Source: Paratrimastix pyriformis (Eukaryota; Preaxostyla; Paratrimastigidae). From it: a stretch of DNA of 64,000 nt. A program made the translations under genes and the position numbers. Where the stretch lies: positions 1,276,001-1,340,000 of the forward strand of contig JAPMOS010000002.1 in NCBI GenBank assembly GCA_027972325.1, given 5' to 3'. The notes below the pieces were generated by a model. The model did no database searches. It worked only from the letters and a program-made list of their open reading frames with translations, and had not been told where the DNA came from. Numbering within the stretch: position 1 is the first letter of the stretch; each line of letters starts with the position of its first letter. Shown here piece by piece: positions 15,855-28,421 of the stretch.

Positions 15855-18800
15855 ATGAGCAGCCGGCGACAGGGCAAGAAGGAGCGACGCATCAAATATG
15901 CCGATCTGACAAGAGATTGGAAGAAAGCCAAGGACGTCATTCGCGATGCCACCCACCTTCAGGAAATGAAAGAGATCACCAGCTATAAAATCATACCGGT
16001 CCGACGACGCTTCGGGGGGTGGCCTTCAAATATCGCTTGTAGGCCGCCGATCTCTCGTATTTTTATGAGAGGTTGGTCTACTTTTGGCGGCGCCGGGTTC
16101 CACATTTCCTGAATGAGACATTCTCACCCATCACACGCTTTGTCCTGGATATCGACAGGTCGAGCCCTCCAAACTCTGCCCACCGGGCTTCATCCTCTCT
16201 ACTCCAGCTTCGACCCATTCCAACTCATTGGCCCCCGTCCGCACCCCATGGCAGTCATCCAGATGGAGCTCGCCAGCCTCTTTCCGGGCATTGACACAAC
16301 ATGCTTCCTGCTCTCGTGCGGTGGTTCTGTGAAGAACTCCTTCCACTGCCACTGGCCGCATCTTTTCTTGCGTGTCGAAGATGCCCAGTTCTGTCTCTTT
16401 CCGCCTGATTCCTCACCCATTCCGTTAGGAAGCTGCTGTACTACCTGAGGATCGCTCTCACCCGCTTTTATACGAGTCCCGGTACCGATCTACCGAACGC
16501 CCCGGCATCTCCGATTGGGGGATCCGCAATCGGTGGTTGCCCCCAGTTCACCAAAGAGCTCGACGACATCTACCATTCTCGCAAAGTCCGCCTGCCCCCG
16601 CCAGCCTGCCCCCGCCAGCCACGCCTACCTGCCCCCGCCAGCCTTCCAGCCATCGTCAGCCAGCCTGCCCCCGCCAGCCTGCTGCTCTTCCATTTCTCTC
16701 TCCTTTGATGTATTGTTGCCGTGGGGGTTTGCCGTGGGGGGAAAGCTGCGGATGTTGTTCGCGGACAAGTGGAAGCTGCTGAACAAGCGGGTCGAAGTCG
16801 AGGGCGGCCGCCTGAAGGAGGTTCGCTACGAGGGGACCAACGAGGGTCGCCCCACCGTCCAGGGTCAGTTGCTGGGTTGTGCTCTCACACAGACACCATT
16901 CTCTGCCCATTTCGCTTCCCGATCCCCATCCAGCGGCCTTTTTGGATGTGCGCGGGGCGGCCATCTTGCTCGACAGCGAGCCCTCGAGTTCCCCCATGAC
17001 GCTGGGCCTGCCTCCAGCCGCTCCAGTCCGACGACCAGGCCCCCTGCCGCCCCTCCCGGGAGAGGCCAAGGCTGGGGACTCAGCGATCGACCTCACCCAG
17101 GACGACGACTCGCTCTTCGATCCGAACCAGGTCTCGCCTCTTCCTCCACCATCGCGAGCGGCCACTCCGACGGCTTGTGCTGCCCACCTGCGTCATCTTC
17201 CGCCCTTCTTGGCCAGCGACCCGTGAACGTGGGCGCCTCGGTTGGCCTCTCTGGCCCAGGGATGCCGGCCCCGTGGCCATGCCCCCGGATGCGAGTGACC
17301 CACTGGATGGCCCTGCAGCTCTGCTCCCAGCGCAACCCCGGTCTGCCCCCCTTGCATTCGTCGGCCCGTCTTGAACCGCGTCTCCACCCCCACCAGGCGA
17401 CTGGCCCGCTGCCTCGCTGCCGGCTCGAGCTCTGGCTGCGATCGCCGAGTACCAGGCGGCCCTTGCCGGGCTGCCCACGGATGGGCTCGTATCGGCCACG
17501 GGCCCCAACACGCTGGTCTGCCTCTCGGAGCGGCGTGTCCATCACCTCACCCGCTCCGTAAAGCCTCTCGGCGGAGAGCCCAGAGGGGCGGACCGCAATG
17601 GGCTGGGCAGAGAGACCCATTCCAAGGCCGCCCCTTCGAGGTGCCCCGCGCCCACAAGCCCGCGGATCCTCCTCGGGGCGCCCCCCAAGAAGAAGTCCCG
17701 CTGCCCCAAGGCGGCCGTCTCGGCGCTGGCAGAGGTTGCGCTGAGTGAGGGCTGGCGGGCTGCTGTGGAATTCCCCGTCATCCGCGAGCCCTACGGGTTG
17801 CCCTACCGTTGTCGCTGCATGGTGGGCGGCATCTGGTCAGCCCCTCCTCATCCCCTCCTCCCTCTCTCCCCCGGCACCCCGCACCCCGCACCCCGAGATC
17901 TTCCCATTGTTTGTGTTTTATGCCTTCGGCCCGTTTCGTTTCTCGCGGCGGTGGGGCAGCATGGGCGAGGGCCTGGGGCTGACCCAGCAGGAGGCCAAGA
18001 ACCGAGCGGCCGTCCCCGCGGCCCGAATGCTCGTCCCCGACCAGGGCGCCCTCGCCTGTGCCGGCCCTCAGGCACCCGCCCTGCTGCCGCTCGGCGAAGG
18101 CGCCCCTCGGACCTCCGAGAAGAGGCACGGCCATCGCCACCATCATCGCCGCCACGGTCGCGGCGCTGCTCACGAGGCGGACAGCTGGGGGTGTGGACTG
18201 GCAGGACCCCTGGAGCAGATCGCCGAGTCGCTCTCCTATGGGTGCCGCACCCGTGGCGCCGTGCCCCCGTACACCCGTCGGAGCGCCGCCAAGTCGGCTC
18301 GGGACAGTTACGGTCCGGCCCGACACGGCGCCCACTCGGCCCCGCCCTCCGCGGCGCTCATCGGGACACTGCGGATGCGGTGTGGGTGTTGGTGCAGGGG
18401 CCGACCTGGCCAAGGAGGAGGCCCTGGCCGACGCGCGGCTCTTCGACGACACTGCGGCCGACCAGGAGGAGGCCCCCGACGGCCTGCTGGCCGATCTGAC
18501 CAGGACCCACCTCGCCCAGGTCTCGCGTGGCCATCACCAGCCGGCACCACCACCGTCACTGCCACTGCCATCACTCCAGCCACCATTGTTTGTCGGCTCA
18601 CCATCGCTTCCCGCGACAGAAGAGGATGGATTGCGCCCAAAGCCGCCACTATTACCCCAAGTACGGCCTCTACGGAGCCACGGTTGTCGTCTATACACGG
18701 GGCACTGTCCGCCGCACCTTTCACGCGTATGGCCAGTCCCCCCTCATGGTCCGCGCCGCCCATCCGCCCTCCCGGCCCCACCCCGAGTATGAATATGTGC

Positions 18801-19751
18801 GGTCCATCCTCACCCCTCATGGGGCGGCGGGCAGGTGGCCGCGGACCTTCTGAGCCGCGTGGCCAGGATGGCGCCCCTGCCCCAGCAGCTCGACGAGTCG
18901 GTGCTGCCCTCACAGAGTCAGTCTGGCCCGCCCTCCTCTCCTTCTTTCTCCCCCCTCACACCCAGCCGTCCATTGGGTGGGTTTGGCTGACCGGACCGGA
19001 TCGCGGGGCAACAGTTTTGTTCGCGGCAGGCGGGCGGTACGGCCTGGTGAACATCTGCTCGGACGTGGAGGTGCGCCGCTATCGGCCCCGGCCCGCTGAG
19101 TGGGTGGCTGACCTGACGGAGACCATGAAGGCGGTCCGCACCAGCACTGAGGATGCGCGGCTCTGCAGGGACTCCGGGCCTGCTCCCTGCTGCTCTGCCG
19201 TGGCGGACCGATGAGGGGCCGCTGGTGGTCCGGGTCCGGGTCGGGGCCGCAGGTGCAAGATGAGCTGCGGCGGCAGCTGGACGAGACGGACATCATCGTC
19301 CCGGGCCTGGAGCCCGTCGGGCTGCTCCTCTCGGCCGACTACTACAAGGTCCGGCCCCCAGCCGGCCTCACCCCCGGTCCCAGTCCCAGCATCCTCAGCC
19401 CCAGCCTCCTCTGCCCCAGCCCCAGCCCCAGCCCCAGCCCCAGCCCCAGCCCCAGCCCCAGCCCCAGCCCGGTGGTCATGCTTTCTCTTCGGGGAGGCAG
19501 AACGCACTGGGGCATCCGGGCCTGGACGAGGCCGCCCGGCAGAGGCTCTACCGCTACCTGAACGCTATGCTGCAGGTCGGGCGAGGACCACCTTCCGTTG
19601 CCGGGTCTCACGCACCCCTCTTCTGAATCATCTCCATGCTCGCCGTCCCGTCCGGCGGTCCGTCTAGTTGGCGACGGCGCTTGCGGTAGAGGGGGACGTG
19701 CCCTGCGATCCTGCCCGGATGCTCACCCCCGGCCTGCCGGAGATCAGGTCG

Positions 19752-19824
<73 letters not shown>

Positions 19825-22800
19825 CGCGGCGCATCCTGGTCTTGGCATCGGGCGGGCGGGCGGGCGGGCGGGCGGGCGGGCGGGCCGGAGTAACAGCGAC
19901 TTGTTGCTGAAGCTGCGCATGCGGCACCGCGTCCGACGGGCTGCCCTCAGGGCGCGCCCCTCGGGCAGGGACCCTGGCAGCCAGAGCCCCGGCCGGGAGC
20001 GAATCGAGGAGGCGGCCCGCATGGGGCGTGCCGTGGACCAGGCCACGAGCGCGCTCGCCCGCCGGCCATGGAAGGTCGACGGGCCCCTGCAGCCTCCCGC
20101 GCCCAACCCCGCGCCCACGAGGGCCCGCCCGGAGCCCCAGGCCGCTGCCGACGTCAAACTGGAGGTCTGGAGCGCAGCCGCCTCGCCACCCTGACCTGGC
20201 TTCCTGGCTGGGCGGCCGCCTGCAGCGCATCGTGGCGGCCGCTGCGGGGATCGTCGAGGCGCCGGACGTCCCACCCCTGCCGCTGGAGGCGTTCGAGACG
20301 CAGGCGGCCCTTCCAGCCCGCGCCCATCGGCGCCGCCGCTCCCGGTCGCGTTCTCCGTCTCCGCCCAGGGGCCGCCCCCGGACGGCCAGCCCCGGAGGTC
20401 CCCGCCACCCAGCCGGCTGTCGCGACCCGGCGGCACGCCTCTTCCCGGGGGCCCAGCCGATGGCCTTCGTCAAGCTCGAGCGCGGCCTCTGCTTGGCCCT
20501 GCCCCCTGGGCCTCCCCTCGCCAAGGCCGACGGCCCTGCGCCGCCGATCCCACCCGCACCGGGCCCCGCCATCTCGCTCCCGGTCACAGGCCCGACCCCT
20601 GACCAAAAGGGACCTCGTGGTGATGGTGAGGGGGCTGTTCAAGCGGTCCACAGGCGGCCTCCGGGCCGTCGGATCAAGCGGCTTCCGCTGCCCCCCACCG
20701 AAGAGGGTCTGCCGCGCCCGGCATCCCCTCCCGCCCTCTGCTTTGCTCGTGTCGGCAACGCACGCACTCACGGCCAACCGTCTTTGCCTCCCCGGACCGG
20801 CCCGTCGGGCGGGGCGGCGCAGATGGGGTGGTGGTGATCCCCTCGGACCCCGAGGGCACGGGCTCGTCCTCGCCCTCCTCGTCGTCCTCGGGTGACGAGG
20901 CCGGGCTGGGCGGGGGCTGGTCGCAGGCCCAGCTCGTCCCTGGCGCGGCCCTCCCGACCTGCGGCGACCAGAAAACCGTTCCCTGCACCGCCGCCCCGGC
21001 CCCACCACCGCCGCCCCGCGGCTACGCCATGCCGCCACCCGCGGCCTTCCCGGTTCTCCTCGCCCCCCCCGGGCCCTTGGCGGTCCCCGCCACGCCCCTC
21101 ACCAAGGGGGCCGAAGCCGGGATCCCGATCCTGGGCCTGGGCCTGGGCCTGCCCGCCCCCGCCTCGACACCCGCCCGCCCGCCCACCCCTCCCGCCCCAA
21201 CGCCTCGCCGGGGCCACCTCGTACGCGCCCGTCCCCAGCAGCCTCCACAGGGCCAGGTGTCCACTCCTTCAACGAGCGCGGGAGCCGGGGCTCCACCTTC
21301 CCTTGTGGCGCCTCTGCCCCAGACTCCCGCCCGGCCCCGCGGCCAACTCGCCCGCGTGGCGCCCCCCATGGCAGCAGCCCCGAGGACCCCCGCCGCCCCG
21401 AGTGAACCGGCCGCCCCGTGCTCCCCGGCCGTCCCCACGAAGGTGGAGGCCCTCCTGAAGGCGCTCAAGGCCCGTCCCTCGCCTCTCGTCTGCCCGGCTG
21501 ACCGCCTGTCGGTGCCCTGTGTCCCCAGGAGCTGCAGGGCCGAGCGGCGATCTGCCTGCTCTTCGACGAGGCCGCCCGCCGGCTGCACCGGTTCCTCTCG
21601 AGGCTCGGCTACGACGCCACCGTCCGCCCCCCCCCCCCCCCCCCCAGGCCGCCCCTATCATCACCACCCAACAAGCTCTTCTTGTGCATGTCCCTCATGT
21701 CCCTCATGTCCCTCACGTCCTTCACGTCCTTCACGTCCCTCATGTCCCTCATGTCCCTCACGTCCTTCATGTCCCTCGCGTCCCTCACGTCCCTCATGAC
21801 CACGTGCGCCTGCCGCGCCTCACCCCGGCCGCAGTATCTAGGGCCTCGCGCCACCAGCGACCAGATCATGGCCTTCAATCGGCAGCCCGGCCCGCCCGGG
21901 GCCCTCCGCCTGTCCGCCCCGCCCCGCCGGAGACACCTGCCGCCCCTCTATGCTCATCTCCGCGTTGTTCTTGTGTGTGTGTGTGGGGCAGGCTGGTTGG
22001 CTCGTTCCGCGAGGTGCCGGCCCTGCCGCTGACGGTGGAGACGGTCCTTCGGTACGACATGCAGCCCTCGGCCCCCATCGCCATGGGGCGGCCCCCGGCC
22101 AACTTCCCCTTCTTCTGCCGCCAGGTCGGCCGACCTGCCTGCCCGCACTTTGGGTGCCCGCACTTTGGGTGCCCGCACTTTGGGTGCCCGCACTTTGGGT
22201 GCTGGTGCCCGCACTTTGGGTGCTGGTGCCCGCACTTTGGGTGCTGGTGCCCGCACTTTGGTGCTGGTGCCCGCACTTTGGGTGCTGGTGTCCGCACTTT
22301 GGGTGCTGGTGTCCGCACTTTGGGTGCTGGTGTCCGCACTTTGCGGGTGCCCGCACTTTGGGTGCGGGTGCCCGCACTTCCAGACCCGTCTCACCCCGCC
22401 CCAACCTGTCCAACTAGATCTTCTTCATCCGGGAGGACGTCCCCATCGACTACTCGTCCGTCCCGAACTGCTTGCTCCTCCGCCTCCTCCTCCTCCTCCT
22501 CCTCCTCCTCCTCCTCCTCCCTCCTCCTCCTCCTCCTCCCTCCTCCTTCTCCTCCTCCTCCTTCTCCTCCTCCTCCCTCCTTCTCCTTCTCCTCCTCCTC
22601 CTCCTCCTCCTCCTTCTCCTCCTCCTCCTCCTCCTCCTCCTCCTCCTCCTTCTCCTCCTCCCTCCTCCTCCCTCCTCCTCCTCCTCCTCCTCCTCCTCCT
22701 CCTCCTCCTCCTCCTCCTCCTCCTCCTCCTCCTCCTCCTCCTCCTCCTTCTCCTCCTCCTCCTTCTCCTCCTCCCCCCGTGGAAGTGCTGATGGTCCTGC

Positions 22801-24339
22801 GGGGCCCGGGATGGCGGTGCGCGGCAGGGAGGTTGTGGGGCCGCTCTTGGGACACACGGTGGACCAGCTCGAGGCCAGCCGCGGCCAGAACCTGCCCCAC
22901 GACCTCCGCTGGCCTGCCCTCGCCCAGTGCCGAGCCGGGCCTGGGGGGGGGCGGGGCAGGGGCGCGTTGCCCCTTCCAGCCCCGCCCCCGGGGTACAGCT
23001 TGGCCGATCGGGGCGGCAAGGAGCGGGAGAGCCTCCCCTCGGCCTCGGTGGGAGGCGCCTCGGCAGCCGGCCCGACCGCCCGCCCACGGCTTGGTCCGCA
23101 CCGCTCCGCCAAGACATCATCGATGGGCCGAGCCCGACCCATGCCGCATGCCCTCCCCGTGCCCCTTCCCGCGCGCCCCCTCACGTCCTTTGGCTGGCGG
23201 CTCGGTCGGGTCTGCTGGCGGACAATCAGCGGGTGGGGTCAGCGGCGTGGGGGGCGCTCACTCGGTGCTGCCCGTCTACCAGGGGATCCGCTTCCCCCCG
23301 CTGGCGGATGCGGCCATCCCCCCGCCCCCGCCCCTGGACAAGCCCCAGGCCATCGACCGCTGGTTGGACGCTCTCTGCGAGCTGGCCCAGCGCCCCGAGC
23401 CCATCGGCCCCAATGGGGCCCTCGTCGTCCGGTCCGCCCCAACTTGGCGGCCCCCTCGGCCCCCGCCGTCTCGTCGTCTCTTGCGCCTGGGCCCATTTGC
23501 TTGGCGTGGCTCATCTGCTTGATGTGGCTCATCTGCTTGGTGTGGCTCATCTGCTTGATGTGGCCCATTTGCTTGGTGTGGCTCATTTGCTTGGTGTGGC
23601 TCATCTGTCTGGCGTGGCTCTGCCTGGCGTGGGGCCGGGCAGGCTGATCGGGACGGCCAGCTTGGCCCTGACGCCCTCCTGGGCCAAGGTGACCGAAGTC
23701 AAGGGCCTCCTCGTCGTCCGTGGCTCCATCTGCCTCTCCTCCTCTTCTCCTCCTCTTCTCCTCCTCTTCTCCTTCTCTTCTCCTCCTCTTCTCCTCCTCT
23801 TCTCCTCCTCTTCTCCTCCTCTTCTCCTCTCCATCCTCCGCTCGGCCCCCGCGGCGCTCCGCACTTCCACCAAACCGCCGAGATGCTGCCCTTTTCTGCC
23901 TCTGCGTGGGTGTGGCGGGGTGTGGCGGGGGCTGGGCGGGGCCACAGGACGTCCAGAGGACGCTGGTGGGCGAGCGGCAGCTGGAGTACGGCGAGTACAC
24001 CCGGGCCATCCCGGGCGACCCGATCACCTTCGAGTGCCTCCTGCCCGTCCCCGGCACCGAGGTCCGCCTGCCCCTCCGCCCCACCACGGGGCGTCGCGTG
24101 CCAAGGCGTGTGTCGGGGCGGTGCGGAGCGTGTCGAGCGGTGGGCTCGCTCATCCTGAAATTATCGGCCACTCGCTCACCACCCACCACCCACCACCCAC
24201 CACCCACCACCAGGGGCCGGGGCGCCGCCCGGTGGTGGGGTTCGGGAAGGACGTCCAGAAAATCGCCGCCCAGAAGATCGCAGCCGCCAACGTGCTCCTC
24301 TACCTGCGCTTCGGGGCCGCCTTGCCCAAGCGGCCCTGA
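15855..24339 (+). CDS. Archaeo-eukaryotic primase-like protein, apparently continued into dsRBD regions
   Basis: N-terminal exons 15855-about 16010, 16043-16158, 16208-16387, 16429-16585, 16746-16863 and 16934-17130 splice in phase. They show primase-superfamily features: a catalytic hhDhD strand (FVLDIDSFDP), a basic nucleotide-binding strand (SCGGSVKNSFHCHWP), and LRMLFADKW..RYEG. From 17400 a dsRNA-binding-like domain follows (AVSALAEVALSEGW...PYRCRCMVGG then GEGLGLTQQEAKNRAA). The final exons hold a second dsRBD-like end (YGEYTRAIPGDPITFEC then GFGKDVQKIAAQKIAAANVLLYLR) and stop at 24339. Middle exons (for example VAADLLSRVARMAPLPQQLDE, GLVNICSDVEVRRYRP, DETDIIVPGLEPVGLLLSADYYK) match nothing I know. 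No AT-rich 5' boundary is visible inside, so I treat it as one gene, but two or more genes remain possible. Most exon borders after 17130 are unresolved. Confidence 0.5.
19752..19822 (+). repeat. Poly-C tract followed by (CA)n
   Basis: 39 C then about 16 CA dinucleotides, starting right after a likely donor (CAG followed by GTCGCC) at 19748. An intron-resident compound repeat. Confidence 0.9.
22141..22380 (+). repeat. Minisatellite with GCCCGCACTTTGGGTG units
   Basis: About twelve copies. Early copies are 16 bp; later copies grow to 21-22 bp by adding CTGGT or CTGGTGT before the next GC. The nested unit change suggests stepwise expansion. It lies between exon-like segments of the primase/dsRBD gene and is probably intronic. 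Confidence 0.9.
22478..22773 (+). repeat. (CCT)n trinucleotide tract
   Basis: Roughly 300 bp of nearly pure CCT/CTC with scattered TTC, pyrimidine on the sense strand of the primase/dsRBD gene. All frames stay open only because the tract has no stops. Confidence 0.92.
23505..23632 (+). repeat. 18-bp minisatellite, TGCTTGGTGTGGCTCATC type
   Basis: About seven diverged 18-bp copies in a likely intron of the primase/dsRBD gene. A separate CTCCTCTTCT decamer array follows at about 23735-23831. Confidence 0.85.
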
Positions 24340-24914
24340 CCGACCGCATGGGTCCCAGCCAGCCAACCATCCACCACGTGCTTCCATCCATCCATATCCA
24401 TCCAATCCAATCCAATCCAATCCAATCCAATCCAATCCAATCCAGTCCAATCCAATCCGTCCATCCATCCATGCGTCACAGAATGCCTGGAAGGATGAAC
24501 AGCCATCGCCTGTGCATGATGGCACCAACTCGAGAAAGGGGGGAAGGGCGGGGACGGCGGCCCGACTTACCGCGGGCATCAGGCGCCCACGGAAGGCCAG
24601 GCCGAGCCGAGCCCAGAGAAGAACAAACGACAGAAGCAGAAGCGCCCCCAGAGGGCACACGGCACGGCCCGAGAGACCCAAAAGAGAAACCAGAAAAGGG
24701 AGGGCAAAGGGAGGGCAAAGGGAGGGAAAGGGAGGGCAAAGGGAGGGAAAGGGAGGCAAGCGGGGGGGGGGGGGGGGGGGGGGGGGGGAAGGAAAGCGGA
24801 CGGAGGAGCGAAAACCAAAAGCGAGAGAGCGCAGGGGCACGGCAGGAGCGAGAGAGGGCATGAGGATGGAAGCGGCTCGAGGAGCAGGGGGGGAGGGGGG
24901 AGGTGGGGCGACCC
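24340..24914. other. Convergent gap with simple repeats
   Basis: Between the 3' ends of the primase/dsRBD gene and the low-complexity gene. It holds a (TCCAA)n array at 24398-24457, GGGAGGGAAA-type purine repeats at 24690-24760, and 27 consecutive G at 24762-24788. No gene is seen. Confidence 0.7.
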
Positions 24915-26114
24915 TCATCGGGGGTTCCCGGGCCCCGAGGGCTGCCTGGCGACCACGGGGCCCGCGGGCGGGTTGGGCAGCGGCCGGGCGGAGGGGCCCG
25001 AGAGGAAGGGCTGCAGCCCGGCATCGGGGGCCGCCCGGATGGCGATCGGGCAGACAACCCGCGGGCAGGGGCCCCCGGGGCCGCCTGGGTGGTTCGGGTC
25101 GCTGCCCCGGGCCGGTGGGGGGCGGGGCGCGGCCGGGGTCCGGGGCAGGAGCGGCGGCTGATCTCGCTGGGAGGCGACGGCTTCGTCCTCCGCCAGGCCG
25201 CGGGCCGGGCCATGGCCATGGTCATGGCCAGAGTCACCACGGGGCTCATCCTCGCTGCCCGCCGCCATGGCCATGGGGGGGGCCTCTTGGTGCCCCGGGG
25301 GATCGTGTCCCTCCCCGGGCCCGGGCCCCTCGGCCTCCTCGATGACCTCGCCCTCGCCCTCCCCGGCCCCGGGCCCCGGCCCCGGCCCGGCCATGGGGGT
25401 GCCGCCTCGGTGGAGCAGCAGCGCAGCCCGAATGCGGGCCGCGGCCCGGGGCTGGAAGGATCTGGCCCTGGGCACGGAGGGCCGCTTGGGGGGCCGCTTG
25501 GGGGGGCCCTTGGAAGCGGTGGGCCCCGACCGGATGCTGGTGCCCGACGGGACGCGCGAGAGTGGGCTGGCGGGGCTGGGGCTGGCCGAGCGGGCCCCGC
25601 TGGATGCGCTGGCCGCACCGGACGACGAGGCGGACGGGCTGCTGGGCGGGGCGGACGGGTCCGGGTCCTCCGGGCTGGGGCCCGCCGGGTCGCAGTAGTA
25701 CGAGTACGAGCTGTCCGCGCTGCCGGCCGGGGTGCCCTCGAGGTCGCCCCCCCAGCCCTCGTCGCCCTCCCAGTAGCGGGCCAGCAGCCCGCCCGCCGCC
25801 TCGGCCTGGGCCTCCTCGTCCTGAGCGCCCTCGGCCTGCAGGTAGAAGAACCGCTGGGCGATCGTGCCCGGGACGAGGGGCCGCAGCGAGGCCTGCGACG
25901 CGTTGTTGTTGTGCGCGGCCCGCAGCCGGGAGCGGGACGACATCCGCCGCAGGGCCGCCGAGACGGCCGAGACGGCCCGCAGGGGCAGCGGGGCCCTGGG
26001 GATGCGACCGACGCCAGGCAGGCGGCGTGTCTGTCCCGCCCTTGCCCCGCCCCGCCCCGCCCCGTCAGCAGCCCCCAGCCGACCGATCCCCAGGAAGTCC
26101 GTGCCCCCCCCGAG

Positions 26115-26145
<31 letters not shown>

Positions 26146-28370
26146 CCCCAGGGGCACCGAATCCGCCCCACCCCAGCCGCGGACCCACGTCGCGTTGCAG
26201 GCGCCATGCCGAGGGGGGCCCCGCCTCGGCCGGGTCGCCTTGCGCGGCGGGGTCCCCCCCATCGGCTGCTGCTGCTGGGACTGGGAGGGCAGAACCGGCA
26301 GCCCCGACGGCGGTGGGCCCACAGTGGCATCCGGGCTGTGCGGGGGCTGGGGCTGGGGCTGGGGCTGGCGCGGGCAGGCGCAGCTGCAGGGGCACTCGGG
26401 CGGTGGGGCGTGGGGCTGCACGTGCCACAGGACGGGACCCTCGGGCGGGGCTGGTCGTGCCGGGGGCGGGCGGCGGACGGGCGTGGGACGAGCCGTTTTG
26501 GGCTGGGGCGGCGAGCCGTTCTTGGGCTGGGGCGGCGAGCCGGGCAGGGCGGAGCAGCACGGAAGCCCTGGGTGGGCCTCCCACTGTGCTTGTGGGTGCG
26601 GTTGTGGGGGCGGTTGTGGATGTGGGTGTGGGTGTGGGTGTGGGTGCGGGTGCGGTTGGGGGTGCGGTTGGGGGTGCGGTGGTTGGGGGTGCGGTGGTTG
26701 GGGGTGCGGTTGGGGTGGGGGACCGGCCGAGGCTGGGTGGGCGAGTGCCCGTCCAGGGGGCTGCCCGTGTTTGTGTTTGGGGGCTGGGCCGGCCCTTGAC
26801 CCTGCGGCCAGGGGGGCCCGTGGCGGCGCGGGGGGTGGGGGCTGGCCTGAGCCGGCGAGTGGATGGCCGGCAGGGTGGCCCAGCTGGACTCGTGAGGGGT
26901 TGAGGTCGACCCGTGGGCGGGAGGGGGCAGGGTGGCCGAGCTCGACCCGTGGGACCCGTGGGACCCGTGGGACCCGTGGGACCCGTGGGACCCGTGGGCG
27001 GTCGGCTCCGGGGCAGGTCCGCCGCCGAGCAGCAGGAGCCTCAGGGCCGAGGGGGCCGAGGGGGGCGAGCCGGGCCGGTCGTCGGGGGCGTGGTCGATGG
27101 CCAGCGAGAGGCTGCGCTGGTGGTGGTACGCCTGGGGCACCGGCCCCCGGGGGGCAAGCGGCGGCGGCGGCGTCGTCGTCGCCAGGGCCACCTCGTCATC
27201 GTCCGGTCCGAGCGACGACGGAGACGCTGTCGCAGCCAGGAGAGGTGCCCAGGTGCCCAGGTGCCCAGGTGCCCAGGTGCAGCAGGGGGCATGAGCGAAG
27301 GGGTGAAGGGCTGCCAAAGGAAGGAGCGGGGCCCGCGGGACAACCGGGACCACTGCAACTCGCGACACCGGGCGCAGACCGGGTGTCGGGGCCGGGCCGT
27401 GTGCTTGGGGGGAGGGCAGCAGCTCCTCCAAGGGCAGATCATCGTCCTCGGGGGGGCGGGGCTGGGGGGTCGGGGTGGTGGCGGCCGTGCGGAGGGGCGT
27501 CGAGCCGGACGAGAAGGACAGGCCTAGAGACCGGCTCGAGGGGTGCCGCTGGGGGCCTCCCGGACGGGAGCTGAGCAGCCGCTCGAGCCGGGCGGCCGTC
27601 CGGTGGGGCAGGGCGGGCCGGGTGGTGACGAAGGGCACGCTGCCCGGGGTCGGGCTGGGCACAACGGGCAGCCGCGAGGGCACCGAGAAGCGCATCCCAT
27701 CCATGATGCTCCCCTCGGAAAGGCCGCGGTGGTGCGGCTGGACCCCCGGCGAGAGGGCCGCGAAGAGAGAGAGGGCCCTCGGAGGGGGGATGGGGCTGCG
27801 CCGCGCCGGAGAGGCAGCAGCGTCCGGGGGGCTACTGCGCTTCGAGTTCCGAGTTTCTGGGTTTGACCGTGGTATTGCTATCAGATAAGCAATCGAGAAA
27901 ATGCAGCACACTGGAACAGACGTGCAGATTCTTGATGGTGTCCAGTGGTTGCATCGTCTACATGCCTGAACGCCGATCCATTTTGTAGGGATATTTTCGG
28001 CAAGAGATACGCCAAAGGCGGAAGCTGAACATTCCACTTGGAGTTGGGTGACTCCAGGGGGGAACAAATTTGACTCCCGGGGGAGGCTGCCGGGGGTTAG
28101 AATCTGGCCGGAAGGACGAGGCCGGCGGTCAGTCAGTCTCGTGTGAGTGCGCGCAGCAACTTGGGCTGGTTCGTTTTGGCCAACCGGTGTGCCAGAAAGG
28201 AGAAGCTCGGTCAAACGACCGAGACAAGGGCCAACGATCTTTTCGCAATCAATCACCAGCAAAAACCCAACAACAAAGAGGTTGGATGCCCCGAGGTCCC
28301 AAACGTCCCGAACGAGGCGCACGAAGTGCCGCAGGTGAGATGGCACGAGTAGGCGGAGCATCGAAATCAT
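24915..28370 (-). CDS. Unrecognised Pro/Ser/His-rich low-complexity protein
   Basis: The - strand stays open from an ATG at 28370 to a stop at 24915 (1151 codons). I recognise no domain. Segments likely to be real protein include SIMDGMRFSVPSRLPVVPSP, a stretch RSLSLAIDHAPDDRPGSPPS with serine-rich basic neighbours, and RAAHNNNASQASLRPLVPG with IAQRFFYLQAEGAQDEEAQ. The C-terminal third is acidic and Pro-rich (for example EGEGEVIEEAEGPGPGEGHD). Other stretches (HGS tripeptides coded by a 9-bp repeat at 26943-27000; Thr-His and Asn-Arg-Thr-Pro runs at 26590-26760; CTGGGCAC repeats at 27250-27285) may be introns that happen to stay open. The first 160 codons lie in AT-richer DNA. The true start might instead be near 27700. 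Existence of a gene is likely; its exon model is weak. Confidence 0.4.
26943..27000. repeat. GACCCGTGG nonamer array
   Basis: Six tandem 9-bp copies. On the - strand they encode repeated Ser-His-Gly if translated. Confidence 0.9.
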
Positions 28371-28421
28371 ACAAAAAGAGGGGAGGAGGTGGACGACCGA
28401 CGGCGACCAGCAGCGGTCTCT

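Noticed and set aside
21666-21795. Repeated Met-Ser-Leu or Val-Pro-His peptide
   Set aside because: It reflects a degenerate 9-bp CATGTCCCT repeat; there is no sign of selection for protein.
22141-22380. CRISPR-like array
   Set aside because: The units are contiguous minisatellite copies without unique spacers, in a eukaryotic intron.
24398-24457. Telomere-like repeat (TCCAA)n
   Set aside because: Short, internal and between two genes; it does not match a known telomeric unit.
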